From Blastochloris tepida (GTDB lineage Bacteria; Pseudomonadota; Alphaproteobacteria; Rhizobiales; Xanthobacteraceae), in assembly GCF_003966715.1 (NCBI RefSeq), contig NZ_AP018907.1:1476001-1540000 (forward strand): 64,000 bases of DNA, in the 5' to 3' direction. Shown one piece after another: positions 35,030 to 43,481 of this stretch. A program made the translations under genes and the position numbers. Under the pieces are notes generated by a model. It had not been told where the DNA came from. It did no database searches and saw only the letters and a program-made list of their open reading frames with translations. Positions within the stretch are counted from its first letter, which is position 1, and each line of letters opens with the position of its first letter.

Positions 35030-35124
35030 ACAGAAGCGGACCCTCGAAGGGCCGTCTGCCGCGTACGCGCATGCGGCGAGAGGGCGCGTGGGCCGGATTT
35101 CATCGTCCGGCCACCGAACTTCCC

Positions 35125-35311
35125 TATACGGCTTCCGGTCGATCCCGTCGGGAGGCCGGGACCGGTCTCGCCAAACTCCTCTGTTCGGAAGCGGGATTTT
35201 CGGCGAAGGGACCTTTGATACGGTTTCCGATCGGTCCCTTCGGGACACCGGAAGCGGTCTCGCCGGAAATCCCAGGTCCTCAAGAGAGTCTCGACAACGG
35301 GATTTCGGCGA
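35125..35311 (+). repeat. Two degenerate tandem copies of a dispersed repeat
   Basis: Copy A (35125-35207) and copy B (35217-35311) share TACGG(C/T)TTCCG(G/A)TCG, a CCGGTCTCGCC-type core and a GGGATTT(T)CGGCGA end. A third copy lies at 60231-60310 and a fragment at 29781-29807. The rest of the gap 35030-35576 has no recognisable gene; 35340-35490 is unassigned. Confidence 0.6.
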
Positions 35312-35498
35312 TCGGAATACGCCTCGAAGGCTTGATCGGCTGGAAAACGTATGAGTCTTCCAGGAAGGCGCAGACCGCTGCACGACCGGCCGTACGTCGT
35401 ATCATCGCGGCAAGGGGAGGGCGAGGCGCATGCGGCTGCCATTGCAATGGGGTTGCGCAGCGGGGCGGCCGGATGCCGCAGCAAACGCAGGAATTGTA

Positions 35499-35539
35499 AT
35501 TGCAAATGACTTGCAATAGCGGTCAATCCTCGTTATTAT
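35499..35539 (+). promoter_or_regulatory. sit promoter with overlapping metalloregulator operator
   Basis: A perfect 7-5-7 inverted repeat, ATTGCAA-ATGAC-TTGCAAT (35499-35517), covers the -35 hexamer TTGCAA (35511-35516). A 17-base spacer leads to the -10 element TATTAT (35534-35539). TGCAA-type palindromes before manganese importers in rhizobia are bound by the Fur-family regulator Mur (from memory). The geometry predicts repression by occlusion of the -35 region. Confidence 0.7.
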
Positions 35540-35576
35540 GCACATTAGAGGCATTAAAGTTTATCAGGGTGCTGTG

Positions 35577-36497
35577 ATGGTCGGCTTTCTTCGCGGCGGC
35601 GCTGCCATTGCCATGCTGGTGGTTGGCATGGCGCTCCCGCTTGCTGCACCCGCCGCCGCGCAGGACGGGACGGCGGGCGGCAAGTTCAAGGCGGTGACCA
35701 CCTTCACGGTGATCGCCGACATGGCGCGCAATGTTGCGGGGGAGGCGGCGACCGTCGAATCGATCACCAAGCCGGGGTCGGAGATCCACAATTACCAGCC
35801 GACGCCGGGCGACATCCTGAAGGCGCAGGATGCGCGGCTCATTTTGTGGAACGGGCTCAATCTCGAACGCTGGTTCGAGAAGTTCTTTCGCAATCTGAAG
35901 GGCGTTCCGAGTTCCGTGGTGTCGGAGGGCGTCGCGCCGGTGGGCATTGCCGAGGGCGCCTATCGCGGCAAGCCCAATCCCCACGCCTGGATGTCTCCCG
36001 CGGCCGCCCAGATCTATGTCGACAATATCCGCGATGCGTTCATTGCCCATGATCCGGCCAATGCCGAGGTCTACCGGCGCAATGCGGAAGCCTACAAGCA
36101 GAAGATCGAGGCGACCGTGGCGCCGATCCGCGCCCGGCTGGAGTCGATCCCGCCCGAAAAGCGCTGGCTGGTGACCAGCGAGGGCGCATTCTCCTATCTG
36201 GCGCGTGATTTCGGACTCAAGGAACTCTATCTGTGGCCGATCAATGCCGACCAGCAGGGCACGCCGCAGCAGGTGAAGAAGGTCATCAATGCGGTTCGTG
36301 ACAACAGCATTCCGGTTATATTCAGCGAAAGCACGGTTTCGCCCGATCCGGCCCGGCAGGTGGCGCGCGAGACCGGCGCGCGATACGGCGGCGTGCTCTA
36401 TGTCGACTCGCTGAGCGAGGCGGATGGGCCGGTGCCAACCTATCTCGATCTGTTGCGGGTCACCACCGAGACCATCGCCAACGGCCTGAGCGAGTGA
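35577..36497 (+). CDS. sitA: Mn/Fe ABC transporter substrate-binding protein (SitA/YfeA-like)
   Basis: 306 residues from ATG 35577 (AGGG upstream); an earlier in-frame ATG at 35538 falls inside the -10 element and is rejected. The signal peptide ends near AAAQDG. Metal ligands His71 (SEIHNYQ), His136 (PNPHAWM), Glu202 (TSEGAFS) and Asp277 (YVDSLSE) have the same spacing as His76/His141/Glu207/Asp282 of Yersinia YfeA, the His-His-Glu-Asp set of Mn/Fe binders. The zinc-type His-rich loop is absent. First gene of sitABCD. Confidence 0.94.
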   Translation: MVGFLRGGAAIAMLVVGMALPLAAPAAAQDGTAGGKFKAVTTFTVIADMARNVAGEAATVESITKPGSEIHNYQPTPGDILKAQDARLILWNGLNLERWFEKFFRNLKGVPSSVVSEGVAPVGIAEGAYRGKPNPHAWMSPAAAQIYVDNIRDAFIAHDPANAEVYRRNAEAYKQKIEATVAPIRARLESIPPEKRWLVTSEGAFSYLARDFGLKELYLWPINADQQGTPQQVKKVINAVRDNSIPVIFSESTVSPDPARQVARETGARYGGVLYVDSLSEADGPVPTYLDLLRVTTETIANGLSE

Positions 36498-37516
36498 CTG
36501 CGATGCTGATGAAGTCGGACGCCATGACATCGGACAAGCGCCGCGACACCGCGCCGGAGGCGGGCATCGCGGTGGTGGGGGTAACGGTTACATACCGTAA
36601 CGGCCATACCGCGCTGCGCGATGCCTCCTTCGAGATTCCGACCGGAACCATCGCCGCGCTGGTCGGCGTCAATGGCTCGGGCAAATCGACTTTGTTCAAG
36701 GCGATCATGGGCTTCGTGTCGCTGGCCAAGGGATCGATCTCGATCCTCGGCCGGCCGGTCCGCGAGGCGCTGAAATCCAACCTCGTGGCCTATGTGCCGC
36801 AGAGCGAGGAGGTCGACTGGAGCTTCCCGGTCCTGGTCGAGGACGTGGTGATGATGGGGCGCTACGGCCATATGGGCCTGCTGCGCATCCCCAAGGCGCA
36901 GGACCGCGCGGCGGTGGACGCGGCGCTGGCGCGGGTCGGCATGGCGGCGTTCCGCAAGCGCCAGATCGGCGAGCTTTCCGGCGGCCAGCGCAAGCGCGTC
37001 TTCCTCGCCCGGGCGCTGGCGCAGGACAGCCGGGTAATCCTGCTGGACGAGCCGTTCACCGGCGTCGACCTCACCACCGAGGAGACCATCATCCAACTGC
37101 TGCGCGGCCTGCGCGACGAGGGCCGGGTGATGCTGGTCTCCACCCACGACCTTGGCAGCATTCCCGAATTCTGCGACCGCACCGTGCTGATCCGCAACAC
37201 CGTGCTGGCCTATGGCCCGACGCCCGAGGTGTTCACCGAGGCCAATCTGGAGCGGACGTTCGGTGGCGCGCTGCGCCATCTCGTCTTCGATCGCGCGGAG
37301 GGGGCCGCCAGCCGGCCGACCGGCATCATCACCGACGACGAGAAGCCGTTCGTGCTTTATGGCGACGGCTGTCCCGAGACGGGCACGCCGAAGGCCGGCG
37401 CACCAGAGGCAGCCGAAATCGGGGCAGGGGACGCCAAGGGCGCGCCCGCCCGATCCCCGGCGGACGAGACGACGCCCGTGCGCGAGACACCGGTGCGGGA
37501 ACGGAGCGGCGCATGA
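36494..37516 (+). CDS. sitB: Mn/Fe ABC transporter ATP-binding protein (SitB-like)
   Basis: 340 residues if started at GTG 36494, which overlaps the sitA stop as GTGA; ATG 36503 is the alternative. Walker A GVNGSGKST, signature LSGGQRKRVFLARAL, Walker B VILLDEPFTGVD and the switch His in VSTHDLG are complete. A C-terminal extension of about 60 Pro/Ala/Glu-rich residues follows the usual end and is probably disordered. The stop overlaps sitC (ATGA). Confidence 0.93.
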   Translation: MTAMLMKSDAMTSDKRRDTAPEAGIAVVGVTVTYRNGHTALRDASFEIPTGTIAALVGVNGSGKSTLFKAIMGFVSLAKGSISILGRPVREALKSNLVAYVPQSEEVDWSFPVLVEDVVMMGRYGHMGLLRIPKAQDRAAVDAALARVGMAAFRKRQIGELSGGQRKRVFLARALAQDSRVILLDEPFTGVDLTTEETIIQLLRGLRDEGRVMLVSTHDLGSIPEFCDRTVLIRNTVLAYGPTPEVFTEANLERTFGGALRHLVFDRAEGAASRPTGIITDDEKPFVLYGDGCPETGTPKAGAPEAAEIGAGDAKGAPARSPADETTPVRETPVRERSGA

Positions 37517-38373
37517 TGGCCGCGCTGCTCGAGCCCTTCGGTTACGGTTACATGGTCAATGCCATGTGGGTGAGCGCAATGGTCGGCGCGGTCTGCGCCT
37601 TCCTGTCGGCCTATCTGATGCTCAAGGGCTGGTCACTGATCGGCGACGCGCTGTCCCACTCCATCGTTCCGGGCGTTGCCGGCGCCTACATGCTCGGTCT
37701 GCCGTTCTCGCTCGGGGCGTTCCTGTCGGGCGCGCTCGCCGCCGCTGCCATGCTGTTTCTGAGCCAGCGTACCAAGCTGAAGGAAGACACCGTCATCGGC
37801 CTGATCTTCACCTCCTTCTTCGGGCTCGGCCTGTTCATGGTGTCGTTGGCGCCGACATCGGTGAACATCCAGACGATCATCCTTGGCAATATTCTCGCCA
37901 TCACGCCCGAGGACACGCTGCAGCTGGCGATCATCGGTGCGGTGTCGCTCATTGTGCTGCTGGTGAAGTGGAAGGATCTGATGGTGGTGTTCTTCGACGA
38001 GAACCACGCCCGCACCATCGGCCTCAATCCACCCCTGCTCAAGGGCCTGTTCTTCACGCTGCTCAGCGCCTGCACGGTGGCGGCGCTGATGACGGTCGGC
38101 GCTTTCCTGGTCATCGCCATGGTGGTGACGCCGGGCGCCACCGCCTATCTGCTCACCGACCGGTTTCCGCGCCTCATCGCCATCAGCGTCGCGGTCGGGG
38201 CAACCACCAGCTTCGTCGGCGCCTATCTCAGCTTCTTCCTCGACGGCGCCACCGGCGGGGTCATCGTCGTGCTGCAGACCCTGGTGTTCCTGGCGGCCTT
38301 CGTGTTCGCGCCCAAGCACGGCCTGATCGCCAGCCGGCGGCGGGTGGCGCGGAGCCTGGAGGGCGCCGCATGA
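37513..38373 (+). CDS. sitC: Mn/Fe ABC transporter permease (SitC-like)
   Basis: 286 residues with eight or nine TM helices of the ABC-3 family. It begins near MVNAMWVSAMVGAVCAFLSAYLMLKGWSLIGDALSHSIVPG, which includes the conserved GDALSHs segment. It overlaps the genes on both sides by four bases or fewer. SitC and SitD are about 45% alike by eye and form the heterodimeric channel. Confidence 0.94.
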   Translation: MMAALLEPFGYGYMVNAMWVSAMVGAVCAFLSAYLMLKGWSLIGDALSHSIVPGVAGAYMLGLPFSLGAFLSGALAAAAMLFLSQRTKLKEDTVIGLIFTSFFGLGLFMVSLAPTSVNIQTIILGNILAITPEDTLQLAIIGAVSLIVLLVKWKDLMVVFFDENHARTIGLNPPLLKGLFFTLLSACTVAALMTVGAFLVIAMVVTPGATAYLLTDRFPRLIAISVAVGATTSFVGAYLSFFLDGATGGVIVVLQTLVFLAAFVFAPKHGLIASRRRVARSLEGAA

Positions 38374-39218
38374 TGGAGCTTGCCGCAAGCCTCGCCTCGC
38401 CGTTCCAGTTCGAGTTCATGCGCAGCGCGCTGCTGATTTCGGTGCTGGTGGCGGTTCCGGCGGCGCTGCTGTCGTCGTTCCTGGTGCTCAAGGGCTGGTC
38501 GCTGATGGGGGATGCGATCTCCCACGCCGTTTTGCCGGGCGTGGTGCTGTCCTATATCGCCGGCCTGCCGCTGGCGCTGGGCGCGTTCGCCGCGGGCATG
38601 ACCTGCGCGGTCGCCACCGGATTCCTCAAGGAAAACAGCCGCATCAAGCAGGATACGGTGATGGGCGTGGTGTTCTCGGGCATGTTCGGCCTGGGCCTCG
38701 TGCTCTACACCTGGATCGAGACCGACGTGCATCTCGACCACATCCTGTTCGGCGACATGCTGGGCGTCGGGTGGGCGGATATCGTCGAGAGTGGCGTCAT
38801 CGCCGCCGTGGTCACCGGCCTCGTGATGCTGAAATGGCGGGATCTGCTGCTGCACGCGTTCGATCCGGTCCAGGCCAAGGCTGTGGGCCTGCCGGTGCGG
38901 CTGCTGCACTATGGCTTCCTGGCGATCCTGTCGCTCGCCATCGTCGGCGCGCTGAAGGCGGTCGGCATCATCCTGGCGATCGCCATGCTGATCGCGCCGG
39001 GCGCCATCGCCTTCCTGCTGACTGCCCGGTTCGGGCTGCTGCTGGTGCTGGCGGTTGCGGTCGCCGTGTCGTGCGCGTTCCTCGGGGTCTATCTCAGCTT
39101 CTTCATCGACAGCGCGCCGGCGCCGACCATCGTGCTGCTGATGACCGTGGTCTTCATCGCCGCATTCCTGGGCTCGGCGCGCATCGCCCGGCGGCGGTCC
39201 GAGGCAAGCGTCGCGTGA
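38370..39218 (+). CDS. sitD: Mn/Fe ABC transporter permease (SitD-like)
   Basis: 282 residues from ATG 38370, overlapping the sitC stop (ATGA); the open frame extends much further upstream without meaning. The ABC-3 permease shows SLMGDAISHAVLPGVVLSYIAGLPLALGA and MLIAPGAIAFLLT. Last gene of the operon. A short GC-rich direct repeat (unit TGACGCTGGGGGGCTT, 39245-39275) follows, with no clear terminator. Confidence 0.94.
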   Translation: MMELAASLASPFQFEFMRSALLISVLVAVPAALLSSFLVLKGWSLMGDAISHAVLPGVVLSYIAGLPLALGAFAAGMTCAVATGFLKENSRIKQDTVMGVVFSGMFGLGLVLYTWIETDVHLDHILFGDMLGVGWADIVESGVIAAVVTGLVMLKWRDLLLHAFDPVQAKAVGLPVRLLHYGFLAILSLAIVGALKAVGIILAIAMLIAPGAIAFLLTARFGLLLVLAVAVAVSCAFLGVYLSFFIDSAPAPTIVLLMTVVFIAAFLGSARIARRRSEASVA

Positions 39219-39415
39219 GCGGCCCCGGGCCGGGCAGGGCGACCTGACGCTGGGGGGCTTGACGCTGGGGGGACTTGCCGGCCGGGCGCGGCCCTGCCAC
39301 AAGGGCGCGAAATCGCCGGTGCCGTTAGGCGCCCCCGGCGCGCGTGCGCCGGCCCGTCCTCCGCGCAGGGGTCCGCCGTCCGCGCCGGATCCGCGCCAGC
39401 CGAAGTGATGCGCCC

Positions 39416-40147
39416 GTGGCCGAACAAGCTCCGCTGGTGTCCGTGGTGGTGCCGGCGCGCAATGAGGCGGGCAATCTTGCCCCGCTGATCGATGAGATCG
39501 CCGCCGCCATGGCCGGCCGCGGCCCGTTCGAGGCCATCGTGATCGACGACGGCTCTTCGGACGCCACACCGCTTGTGCTGGCCGATCTGAAGCGCACCTA
39601 TCCCTGGCTGCGGCCGCTGCGCCACGCCGTCTCCTGCGGCCAGTCGGCGGCGATCCGCACCGGCGTGCGGGCGGCGGCAGCCCCGGTGGTGGCGACGCTC
39701 GACGGCGACGGCCAGAACGACCCGGCCTTCCTGCCCGGGCTGGTCGATGCCCTGGCGGCCGCCGGGCCGAATGTCGGCCTGGTCGCCGGCCAGCGGCTGG
39801 GGCGCAAGGATACCGGCTTCAAGAAGCTGCAGTCGCGAATCGCCAACGCCGTGCGCGGCCGGGTGCTGCGGGACGGCACGCGCGACACCGGCTGCGGGCT
39901 CAAGGCGTTCCGGCGCGAGGTGTTTCTGGCCCTGCCGTATTTCGATGCGCTGCACCGCTTCATGCCGGCCTTGGTGCGGCGCGAGGGGTTCGAGGTGGCG
40001 CTGCTCGACGTGGTCGACCGGCCGCGGCGGGCCGGCACCTCGAATTACGGCCTGTGGGACCGGCTGTGGGTCGGCATCCTCGATCTCTATGGCGTGTGGT
40101 GGCTGATCCGCCGCCGCCGCCGGGTGCCCGAGGTCGCGGAGCTCTAG
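39416..40147 (+). CDS. GT2-family glycosyltransferase (polyprenyl-phosphate sugar synthase type)
   Basis: 243 residues from GTG 39416, which gives the usual N-terminus VAEQAPLVSVVVPARNEAGN. GT-A motifs VIDDGSSDAT and TLDGDGQNDP (DxD-like) are present, and the C-terminus is amphipathic without the extra TM helices of GtrB. Family members transfer mannose or glucose from a nucleotide to dolichyl- or undecaprenyl-phosphate. It is three bases from the TVP38 gene and probably cotranscribed with it. Confidence 0.88.
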   Translation: MAEQAPLVSVVVPARNEAGNLAPLIDEIAAAMAGRGPFEAIVIDDGSSDATPLVLADLKRTYPWLRPLRHAVSCGQSAAIRTGVRAAAAPVVATLDGDGQNDPAFLPGLVDALAAAGPNVGLVAGQRLGRKDTGFKKLQSRIANAVRGRVLRDGTRDTGCGLKAFRREVFLALPYFDALHRFMPALVRREGFEVALLDVVDRPRRAGTSNYGLWDRLWVGILDLYGVWWLIRRRRRVPEVAEL

Positions 40148-40150
40148 GCC

Positions 40151-40849
40151 GTGACCGCGCCCGTCGACATCCGCGCCCGCACCGACCTCAAGCTGATGAC
40201 GCGCGGGCTGGTGCTGATCGTCTCCCTCGTCGTGCTCGGCTATGCGATGAAGGAGACCGGCCTGTCGGATGCCGTCAGCACCAGCTGGATCGACGCCCAG
40301 GTGAAGGGCCAGGGCATTTCGGGCGAGGCGATCTTCGTCGCGGTCGGCGCGCTGTTCACCGCCGTCGGGCTGCCGCGCCAGCTCATCTGCTTTTTAGCCG
40401 GCTACGCATTCGACGTCACGCTCGGCACGGCGCTGGCGCTGCTCGCCTCGGTGGGCGGCTGCGTGCTGGCCTTCGGCTATGCCCGGCTGCTCGGCCGGGC
40501 GATCGTCCAGCACCGGTTTCCCCGCCGCATCGCCGCCATCGACCGCGTGCTGCACGGCAACACGTTTTCGATGACGCTGCTGCTGCGGCTGCTGCCGGTC
40601 GGCAGCAACCTCGTCACCAATCTCGCCGCCGGGGTGTCGAGCGTGCGGATGACGCCGTTCGTCGCCGGCTCGGCGCTGGGCTATGTGCCGCAGACGGTGG
40701 TGTTCGCGCTCGCCGGCTCCGGCGTGCAGCTCGATGCGGAGCTGCGCATCGCCGTCTCGGCCGGGCTGTTCATCGTCTCAGGCGCGATCGGCGTGATTCT
40801 CTATCGCCGCTACCGCCGCGCGAAGCGGCTGGACGAGGTCGCGGGGTAG
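40151..40849 (+). CDS. TVP38/TMEM64 (DedA-superfamily, SNARE-associated) membrane protein
   Basis: 232 residues from GTG 40151. Several TM helices surround the family motif TAVGLPRQLICFLAGYAFDVTLGTALALLAS and the LLRLLPVGSNLVTNLAAG segment. DedA-superfamily proteins have been linked to recycling of the undecaprenyl-phosphate carrier, which fits its place after a polyprenyl-sugar synthase (inference). Confidence 0.87.
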   Translation: MTAPVDIRARTDLKLMTRGLVLIVSLVVLGYAMKETGLSDAVSTSWIDAQVKGQGISGEAIFVAVGALFTAVGLPRQLICFLAGYAFDVTLGTALALLASVGGCVLAFGYARLLGRAIVQHRFPRRIAAIDRVLHGNTFSMTLLLRLLPVGSNLVTNLAAGVSSVRMTPFVAGSALGYVPQTVVFALAGSGVQLDAELRIAVSAGLFIVSGAIGVILYRRYRRAKRLDEVAG

Positions 40850-40859
40850 GGACCGTTTC

Positions 40860-41855
40860 TCACTCGCCGGTCTTCACCAGCAGGATTTCGAGATCGTTCT
40901 CGGGGACGAAGTCGGTCTTCTTCATCTCGAACTGGGTGGGCGAGATCTTCTTCACCCCGTCGCCGCAGAAGCTGACCAGCGCGTCCGGCCGGCCCTTGTC
41001 GACCACCAGCCGGAACGAGCCGATATTGCCGGCCCAGTGGCCGCCGGTGGTCAGCACATAGGCAAGGCGGTGTTCGCTGGCGAGGCTGTCGCGCTTTTTG
41101 GCGGCGGCGTCCATCTTCTGCACCGCGTCGAGGAACGCCTTGTCCATGCAGTATTTTTTGACATACTCGGCGTATTCTGCAGGCGAGTTCTTGGGGTCGA
41201 AGCGCAAACCGACGCTGCCGCCGACCACCGGCCTATAGGTGTGCGACACCGTCACCTCGCGCCCGGCCGGGAAGGTCTGCTCCCACCAGAAGGTGGTGCG
41301 CAGGGTCCAGGCCGGCACCAGCCTGGTGGTCTTGGTCTCGTAATCCTCTTCCGGATAAGCGAGGCCGAGCTTCTCGAACTCGCGCTTCCTGTCGTCGGGC
41401 AGCCGGTCGAGCGCGTCCTTGGCCTTGGTCGGGAAGATCGGGATACCCAGCGAGGCGAGAAGCTCGGTGCGGTCGAGAGTGTTGGCGGTGGCGCGCTGTT
41501 CCACCTTCGGGGTCACCGGCTTGCCGTCCACCGTGACGGTGAATCCGATGAAGTTATCCGCATCCTCGACCGGCAGCGGATAGTAATAGAACTCCTCGCC
41601 GCCCGGAATTTCGGGAATGGGGAAGGCGACGATGGTGTCGATGTCCTTGTCGGTCCGGTTCTTGAAGCGGTAGGCGACGCGCACCTCGTCCGGCGAGATG
41701 TAGAGATCTTCCGACAGCATCTCGATATTGGCGGTGATCGTCAGCGTCAGCCCGCCAATGCCGAGTTCGGCTGTCGAATCATTGGCGCCGGCCGCGCCCG
41801 GCAGGGCGGCGAGGCTCGTGGCCAGGAGCAGGGCTGTGGCGAGGCGCGGCATCAT
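40860..41855 (-). CDS. DUF4424 family exported protein
   Basis: 331 residues with a signal peptide (cleavage near GANDS). GGAGGG precedes ATG 41855. The mature part is beta-rich, with YYYPLPVEDADNFIGFTVTVDGKPV, LVPAWTLRTTFWWEQTFPAGREVTVSHTY and a Cys pair (YCMDK and SFCGDG) that could form a disulphide. It matches what I know of DUF4424, a family of unknown function. The gene is convergent with the TVP38 gene. Confidence 0.8.
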   Translation of the reverse strand: MMPRLATALLLATSLAALPGAAGANDSTAELGIGGLTLTITANIEMLSEDLYISPDEVRVAYRFKNRTDKDIDTIVAFPIPEIPGGEEFYYYPLPVEDADNFIGFTVTVDGKPVTPKVEQRATANTLDRTELLASLGIPIFPTKAKDALDRLPDDRKREFEKLGLAYPEEDYETKTTRLVPAWTLRTTFWWEQTFPAGREVTVSHTYRPVVGGSVGLRFDPKNSPAEYAEYVKKYCMDKAFLDAVQKMDAAAKKRDSLASEHRLAYVLTTGGHWAGNIGSFRLVVDKGRPDALVSFCGDGVKKISPTQFEMKKTDFVPENDLEILLVKTGE

Positions 41856-41871
41856 CGAAAGCCCTCCGGAT

Positions 41872-43047
41872 TCAGGTGGCGGCCATCTTGGCGAATCCCT
41901 GCGCCAGATCGTCGATCAGGTCCGCCGGATCGTCCAGGCCGATATGGAAGCGCAGCGTTGGCCCCTCGGGCTGCCAGCGCGTGGCGGTGCGGTAGGGCGC
42001 GGCATCGAACGGGATGACCAGGCTCTCATAGCCGCCCCACGAATAGCCCATGCCGAACAGTTCGAGCGCATCGAGGAAGGCCGCCACCGCCGCCTTCGGC
42101 GCCGGCTTCAGCACCACGGTGAACAGGCCGCAGCCGCCCGTGTAGTCGCGCTTGAACAGCGCGTGGCCGGGGTCGGTGGGCCGCATCGGATTGAGGATGC
42201 GCGACACCTCCGGCCGGCCGGCCAGCCAGTCGCAGACCGTGAGCGCCGAGGCCTGATGGCGCTCAAGCCGCAGCGCCAGCGTCCGCAGGCCGCGCAGCGA
42301 CAGGAAGATGTCCTCGGCCGCCGCGCACAGGCCGAGCGCGCCGTGGGTGTCCTTGAGCGCCTTCCAGGCCGGGGGGGCGGCCGACACGACACCGAGATTC
42401 ACGTCGGCATGGCCGCCGAGATACTTGGTGCCGGCCTCGACCACGAGGTCGACGCCGCAGCCGTGGCCGTCGAAGCCGAGCGCGGTGGCCCAGGTGTTGT
42501 CGATCCCCACCAGCGCGCCGCCTTCGTGCGCCGCCGCCACGAAGGCGGGGATGTCGCACATCTCGAAGGTCTGCGAGCCCGGCGCCTCGGCATAGATCAG
42601 GCGGGTGTTCGGCCGCATCAGCCCGGCGATGCCGGCGCCGACAAGCGGATCGAAATACGTGACCGCGACGCCCAGCCGCGTCAGCACGCTGTCGCAGACA
42701 TGGCGGGTGGGCTCATAGACATTGTCGGCCACCAGGATGTGATCGCCGGCGCGGGCCACCGACAGCAGGGCGACGGACACCGCCGACAGGCCCGACGGGG
42801 TGAGCACCACGCCGGCGCCGCCGGTGATCTCGGCCAGCGCGCTCTCCAGCGCCTCCGAGGTGGGGGTGCCGCGCCGGCCGTAGGAGTAGCGGCTGCGGCG
42901 GTTCAAGAGGTCGTCGGCGGTCGGATAGAGCACCGTCGAGCCGCGATAGATCGGCGTGTTGACGAAGCCGAACTGCTCGGCCGGCTCACGGCCGGCATGG
43001 ACGAGGGCGGTGGCGAGGCGGCGGCGGGGAGAGGAGGGAAGCGACAT
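41872..43047 (-). CDS. metC: Cystathionine beta-lyase
   Basis: 391 residues, PLP-dependent trans-sulfuration family. The active-site Lys is in EAGTKYLGGHADV, and IDNTWATALGF holds the Asp that contacts the PLP ring. SRYSYGRRGTPTSEALE near residue 60 supplies the neighbouring subunit's phosphate contacts. It splits cystathionine to homocysteine, pyruvate and ammonia. The paralog cystathionine gamma-lyase cannot be excluded from sequence alone, but the MetC-type SWGGYESL near the C-terminus favours this call. DUF4424 follows after 16 bases. Confidence 0.92.
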   Translation of the reverse strand: MSLPSSPRRRLATALVHAGREPAEQFGFVNTPIYRGSTVLYPTADDLLNRRSRYSYGRRGTPTSEALESALAEITGGAGVVLTPSGLSAVSVALLSVARAGDHILVADNVYEPTRHVCDSVLTRLGVAVTYFDPLVGAGIAGLMRPNTRLIYAEAPGSQTFEMCDIPAFVAAAHEGGALVGIDNTWATALGFDGHGCGVDLVVEAGTKYLGGHADVNLGVVSAAPPAWKALKDTHGALGLCAAAEDIFLSLRGLRTLALRLERHQASALTVCDWLAGRPEVSRILNPMRPTDPGHALFKRDYTGGCGLFTVVLKPAPKAAVAAFLDALELFGMGYSWGGYESLVIPFDAAPYRTATRWQPEGPTLRFHIGLDDPADLIDDLAQGFAKMAAT

Positions 43048-43198
43048 ATGGTCCGGCGTCCTTGGCAGAGATCGGGGACGAGTGGCCGCGAGCGACCCTC
43101 AGAAGCCTCTGGAACCTTGACCCCGGCCCCGCCGCAGTTTGAGATGCCACCGGCACGCGGCGCATGCGCCAAGCGGAGGTGAAGGGTCGAGCGAGAGA

Positions 43199-43270
43199 TC
43201 TAGAGCATTTTCCGCAAAAGTGGATACCGGTTTTGCGGAAGAAAATGCGACAAACCAAAAACTTAGAGCG
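43199..43270 (-). repeat. Dispersed intergenic palindromic repeat, copy 2
   Basis: Reverse-complement match to 8976-9047 (61 of 72 positions). Sequences starting TCTAGAGCATTTTCCGC are, from memory, very common between genes in Hyphomicrobiales. Confidence 0.8.
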
Positions 43271-43304
43271 TCCGATCTGATGCAGTCAGATCGGATAACG
43301 CTCT
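43265..43304. repeat. Long imperfect hairpin
   Basis: AGAGCGTCCGATCTGA pairs with TCAGATCGGATAACGCTCT around a five-base loop (TGCAG). It adjoins and partly overlaps the preceding repeat, and the two may form one composite element. Confidence 0.7.
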
Positions 43305-43481
43305 AGACCACGGCGAGGGCCATCGCAAAGGGCTGGCACTTGGCGATCCGCCTGCGGCAATGTCAGAAGGGCGGGCGTGTGCAGGCTGATTTGACGGAGA
43401 AGAGCACGCTATTCTCCATGCCGGTGATCCAGCTTCGGGGCGCCTGCTCCGGAAATCGACATTTTGGGAAGGCTTTCCACC

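Larger units (their letters stand above)
43048..43481. other. metC/aapJ intergenic region with repeats
   Basis: 434 bases without a gene. It holds the second copy of the dispersed repeat (43199-43270) and a long hairpin next to it. Bases 43305-43481 before aapJ have no convincing promoter; a GGGAAGG precedes the aapJ start. Confidence 0.6.

Noticed and set aside
33185..35383. Open frame of about 730 codons antisense to the GT39 gene
   Set aside because: It extends through the dispersed repeats and mirrors the membrane-protein gene; no motif, no start signal.
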